Notes under the pieces: model-generated
Database searches by the model: none
What the model was told of the DNA's origin: nothing
The model's input: the letters and a program-made list of their open reading frames with translations, nothing else
NCBI GenBank assembly: GCA_003541445.1
Contig: DPMO01000202.1
Span: forward strand, 1-7,538
Source of the DNA: Clostridiales bacterium
GTDB taxonomy: Bacteria; Bacillota; Sulfobacillia; UBA995; UBA9673
DNA: 7,538 nt
Direction of reading: 5' to 3'
Shown: positions 6,290 through 7,538 of the stretch, piece by piece
Numbering within the stretch: position 1 is the stretch's first letter
Layout: every line of letters begins with the position of its first letter
Position numbers and translations under genes: made by a program

Positions 6290-7191
6290 GGCAGATAGAC
6301 GCCTCCCGGCAGCAGGGCCGCGGAGGTCTCGCCCCGGACGGGTACGGTCTCCGCTCCGGCTGGAGACTTGTAGCTGACCCTCTCCAGCCACAGACCGTGA
6401 GCCGGTGCGGTCGGCCCCAGCTCCTCCCTGACTCCGCTTCGCAGGGCCTTCAAGGTGATATCCGGGGGCAGGCGCCCCTGCCCGACCTCGAGCAGGGTCC
6501 CGACGATGATACGGACCATGTGGTACAGGAAGCCGTCACCCGTGACCTCGAAGGTGAGGACCTCGCCGCCCGGGGGGTGCCACGCCGGGACCGGGCGGCT
6601 CTCGATGGAGGCCCGGTGGATGGTCCTCGTCGTCGTCTGTGCGGAACTCCCCGTGTCCCTGAAGGCGGCGAAATCGTGGCGGCCCTCGAGCGGCTCCAAG
6701 GCCGCCCGGCAGGCCTCGAGGTCGAGTCGGAACGGGAAGTGAAGGGACCACTTCCGGTAGAACGGTGACGGAAGGGGTGACCGCCAGACGTAGTAGCGGT
6801 AGGTCTTGGAGACCGCGTCACCCCTCGGGTCGAACCCCGGAGCCGCCCTCCGTGCCGAGAGGACGACGATGTCCGGCGGCAGGTGGCTGTTCAGGGCCAG
6901 GGGCAGATGGTCGCAGGGCACCGTGAGGCGGCTGGAGAAAGCGCAGACCTGTCCCTTGGCGTGGACCCCCGCGTCGGTCCTGGAGGCGCCGGTGACGACG
7001 ACACGTTCGCCCCGCTCCCCCTCAGGGGATATCTTCGCCAGGGCGGCTTCCAGGCGGGCGGCCACGGTGTCCAGGCCCGGCCTCTGGAGCTGGAAGCCGT
7101 GGTAGGCCGTTCCGTCGTAGGCCACGACAAGACTGTAGCGCGGCACGTCGTCCGCCGGCCTCCCGCGGCGGAGGGCGTCCTCACCTCTCAC
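6286..7191 (-). CDS. truA: tRNA pseudouridine(38-40) synthase TruA
   Basis: TruA converts uridines 38-40 of the tRNA anticodon arm to pseudouridine. The product shows [16 protein letters not shown] (21-36), the catalytic aspartate D73 in [19 protein letters not shown] (129-136), [10 protein letters not shown], the RNA-binding/fold segment [20 protein letters not shown], and [15 protein letters not shown] chose the GTG at 7191 because it overlaps the ecfT stop (GTGA) and has GAGGTGG eight bases upstream, giving 301 residues. A GTG at 7146 (GGGAGG twelve bases upstream, 286 residues) would place the start where TruA proteins usually begin; the choice is open. About 25 residues after the conserved core form a tail without recognised motif. 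It sits between ecfT and rplM, the usual Bacillota order. Confidence 0.96.
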   Translation of the reverse strand: MRGEDALRRGRPADDVPRYSLVVAYDGTAYHGFQLQRPGLDTVAARLEAALAKISPEGERGERVVVTGASRTDAGVHAKGQVCAFSSRLTVPCDHLPLALNSHLPPDIVVLSARRAAPGFDPRGDAVSKTYRYYVWRSPLPSPFYRKWSLHFPFRLDLEACRAALEPLEGRHDFAAFRDTGSSAQTTTRTIHRASIESRPVPAWHPPGGEVLTFEVTGDGFLYHMVRIIVGTLLEVGQGRLPPDITLKALRSGVREELGPTAPAHGLWLERVSYKSPAGAETVPVRGETSAALLPGGVYLP

Positions 7192-7538
7192 CCGGGCCAC
7201 CACCTCAGGCCGATGACCACGGCGGCCATGAATCCCGTCAGCGCGGCGGCCGCCGCGTCGAGGGCGGTGGCCCGGAGACGGTTGAGCCGCGTCCGGTGTC
7301 TTCCCCCCCGGTAGCACCTTGCCTCCATCGCGGTGGCCAGCTCGTCCGCGCGGCGGAAGGCCGAGACGAAGAGGGGCACCAGGAGCGGGACGAGGCTCCG
7401 GATGCGGCGCGAAAGGCTCCGGCTCTCGAAGTCCGCACCGCGGGCCATCTGGGCCTTCATGATCTTGTCGGCCTCTTCCATCAGCGTCGGGATGAAGCGC
7501 AGAGCTATGGTCATCATCATGGCCAGTTCGTGGGCCGG
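7188..7538 (-). CDS. ecfT: Energy-coupling factor transporter transmembrane protein EcfT, C-terminal part
   Basis: The last 116 residues of EcfT are present; the gene begins outside the window. EcfT is the membrane scaffold of group II ECF transporters, joining the two EcfA ATPases to exchangeable vitamin- or metal-binding S components. Both coupling-helix signatures are visible: AQMARGADF (fragment residues 29-37, Ala-Arg-Gly) and EARCYRGG (72-79). Hydrophobic segments at about 48-61 and 92-112 are membrane helices. The upstream stretch [17 protein letters not shown] is typical for the family, and the frame is open to the window edge, so the ATG codons near 7520 are internal and not the start. 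Its TGA overlaps the truA GTG by four bases. In related genomes ecfA1 and ecfA2 lie just upstream, expected beyond the window. Confidence 0.95.
   Translation of the reverse strand, partial: PAHELAMMMTIALRFIPTLMEEADKIMKAQMARGADFESRSLSRRIRSLVPLLVPLFVSAFRRADELATAMEARCYRGGRHRTRLNRLRATALDAAAAALTGFMAAVVIGLRWWPG

Noticed and set aside
1..7538. tRNA, rRNA, CRISPR array, insertion sequence or phage genes
   Set aside because: No cloverleaf-like sequence, regularly spaced repeats, transposase or integrase motifs, or terminal inverted repeats were seen on either strand.

Overview
The window looks like chromosomal DNA from a high-GC Bacillota (Firmicutes) bacterium. Every gene I can support lies on the minus strand, so transcription runs from the high coordinates to the low ones. 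The lineage guess rests on gene order: ecfT, truA, rplM, rpsI and cwlD follow each other as they do at the end of the ribosomal-protein region of Bacillus- and Clostridium-type genomes. CwlD is mostly found in endospore formers. The DNA is strongly GC-rich, which creates long open frames on the opposite strand that are not genes. I cannot name the genus.

Region 1 (7538 down to 4363) is the conserved core. It holds the 3' part of ecfT (ECF vitamin/metal transporter), truA (tRNA pseudouridine synthase), rplM (L13), rpsI (S9) and cwlD (peptidoglycan amidase). ecfT/truA and rplM/rpsI each overlap by 4 bases (GTGA). A good sigma-70 type promoter (TTGACA, 18 bp, TAGAAT) has its -35 box over the truA stop codon and should give rplM-rpsI their own start site.

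Region 2 (4119 down to 1) is an accessory metabolic cluster. It starts with an alanine/ornithine-racemase-type PLP protein that is broken by a frameshift in a run of eight G (plus-strand C at 3953-3960). Seven bases after its stop comes a 501-residue fusion of the Memo-like (class III extradiol dioxygenase B-like) and AMMECR1 domains. Next is the radical SAM enzyme of the same AmmeMemoRadiSam system, followed by the start of a carbamate kinase gene that runs off the window. The three AmmeMemoRadiSam parts are therefore all here in two genes, flanked by an amino-acid-racemase-like gene and a carbamate kinase gene.

The AmmeMemoRadiSam system is the least understood part, and I know of no firmly settled reaction for it. 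Its neighbours suggest (inference only) a link to ornithine- or carbamoyl-type nitrogen metabolism. I saw no mobile elements, CRISPR arrays, tRNAs or rRNAs. No gene-free stretch exceeds about 245 bases.
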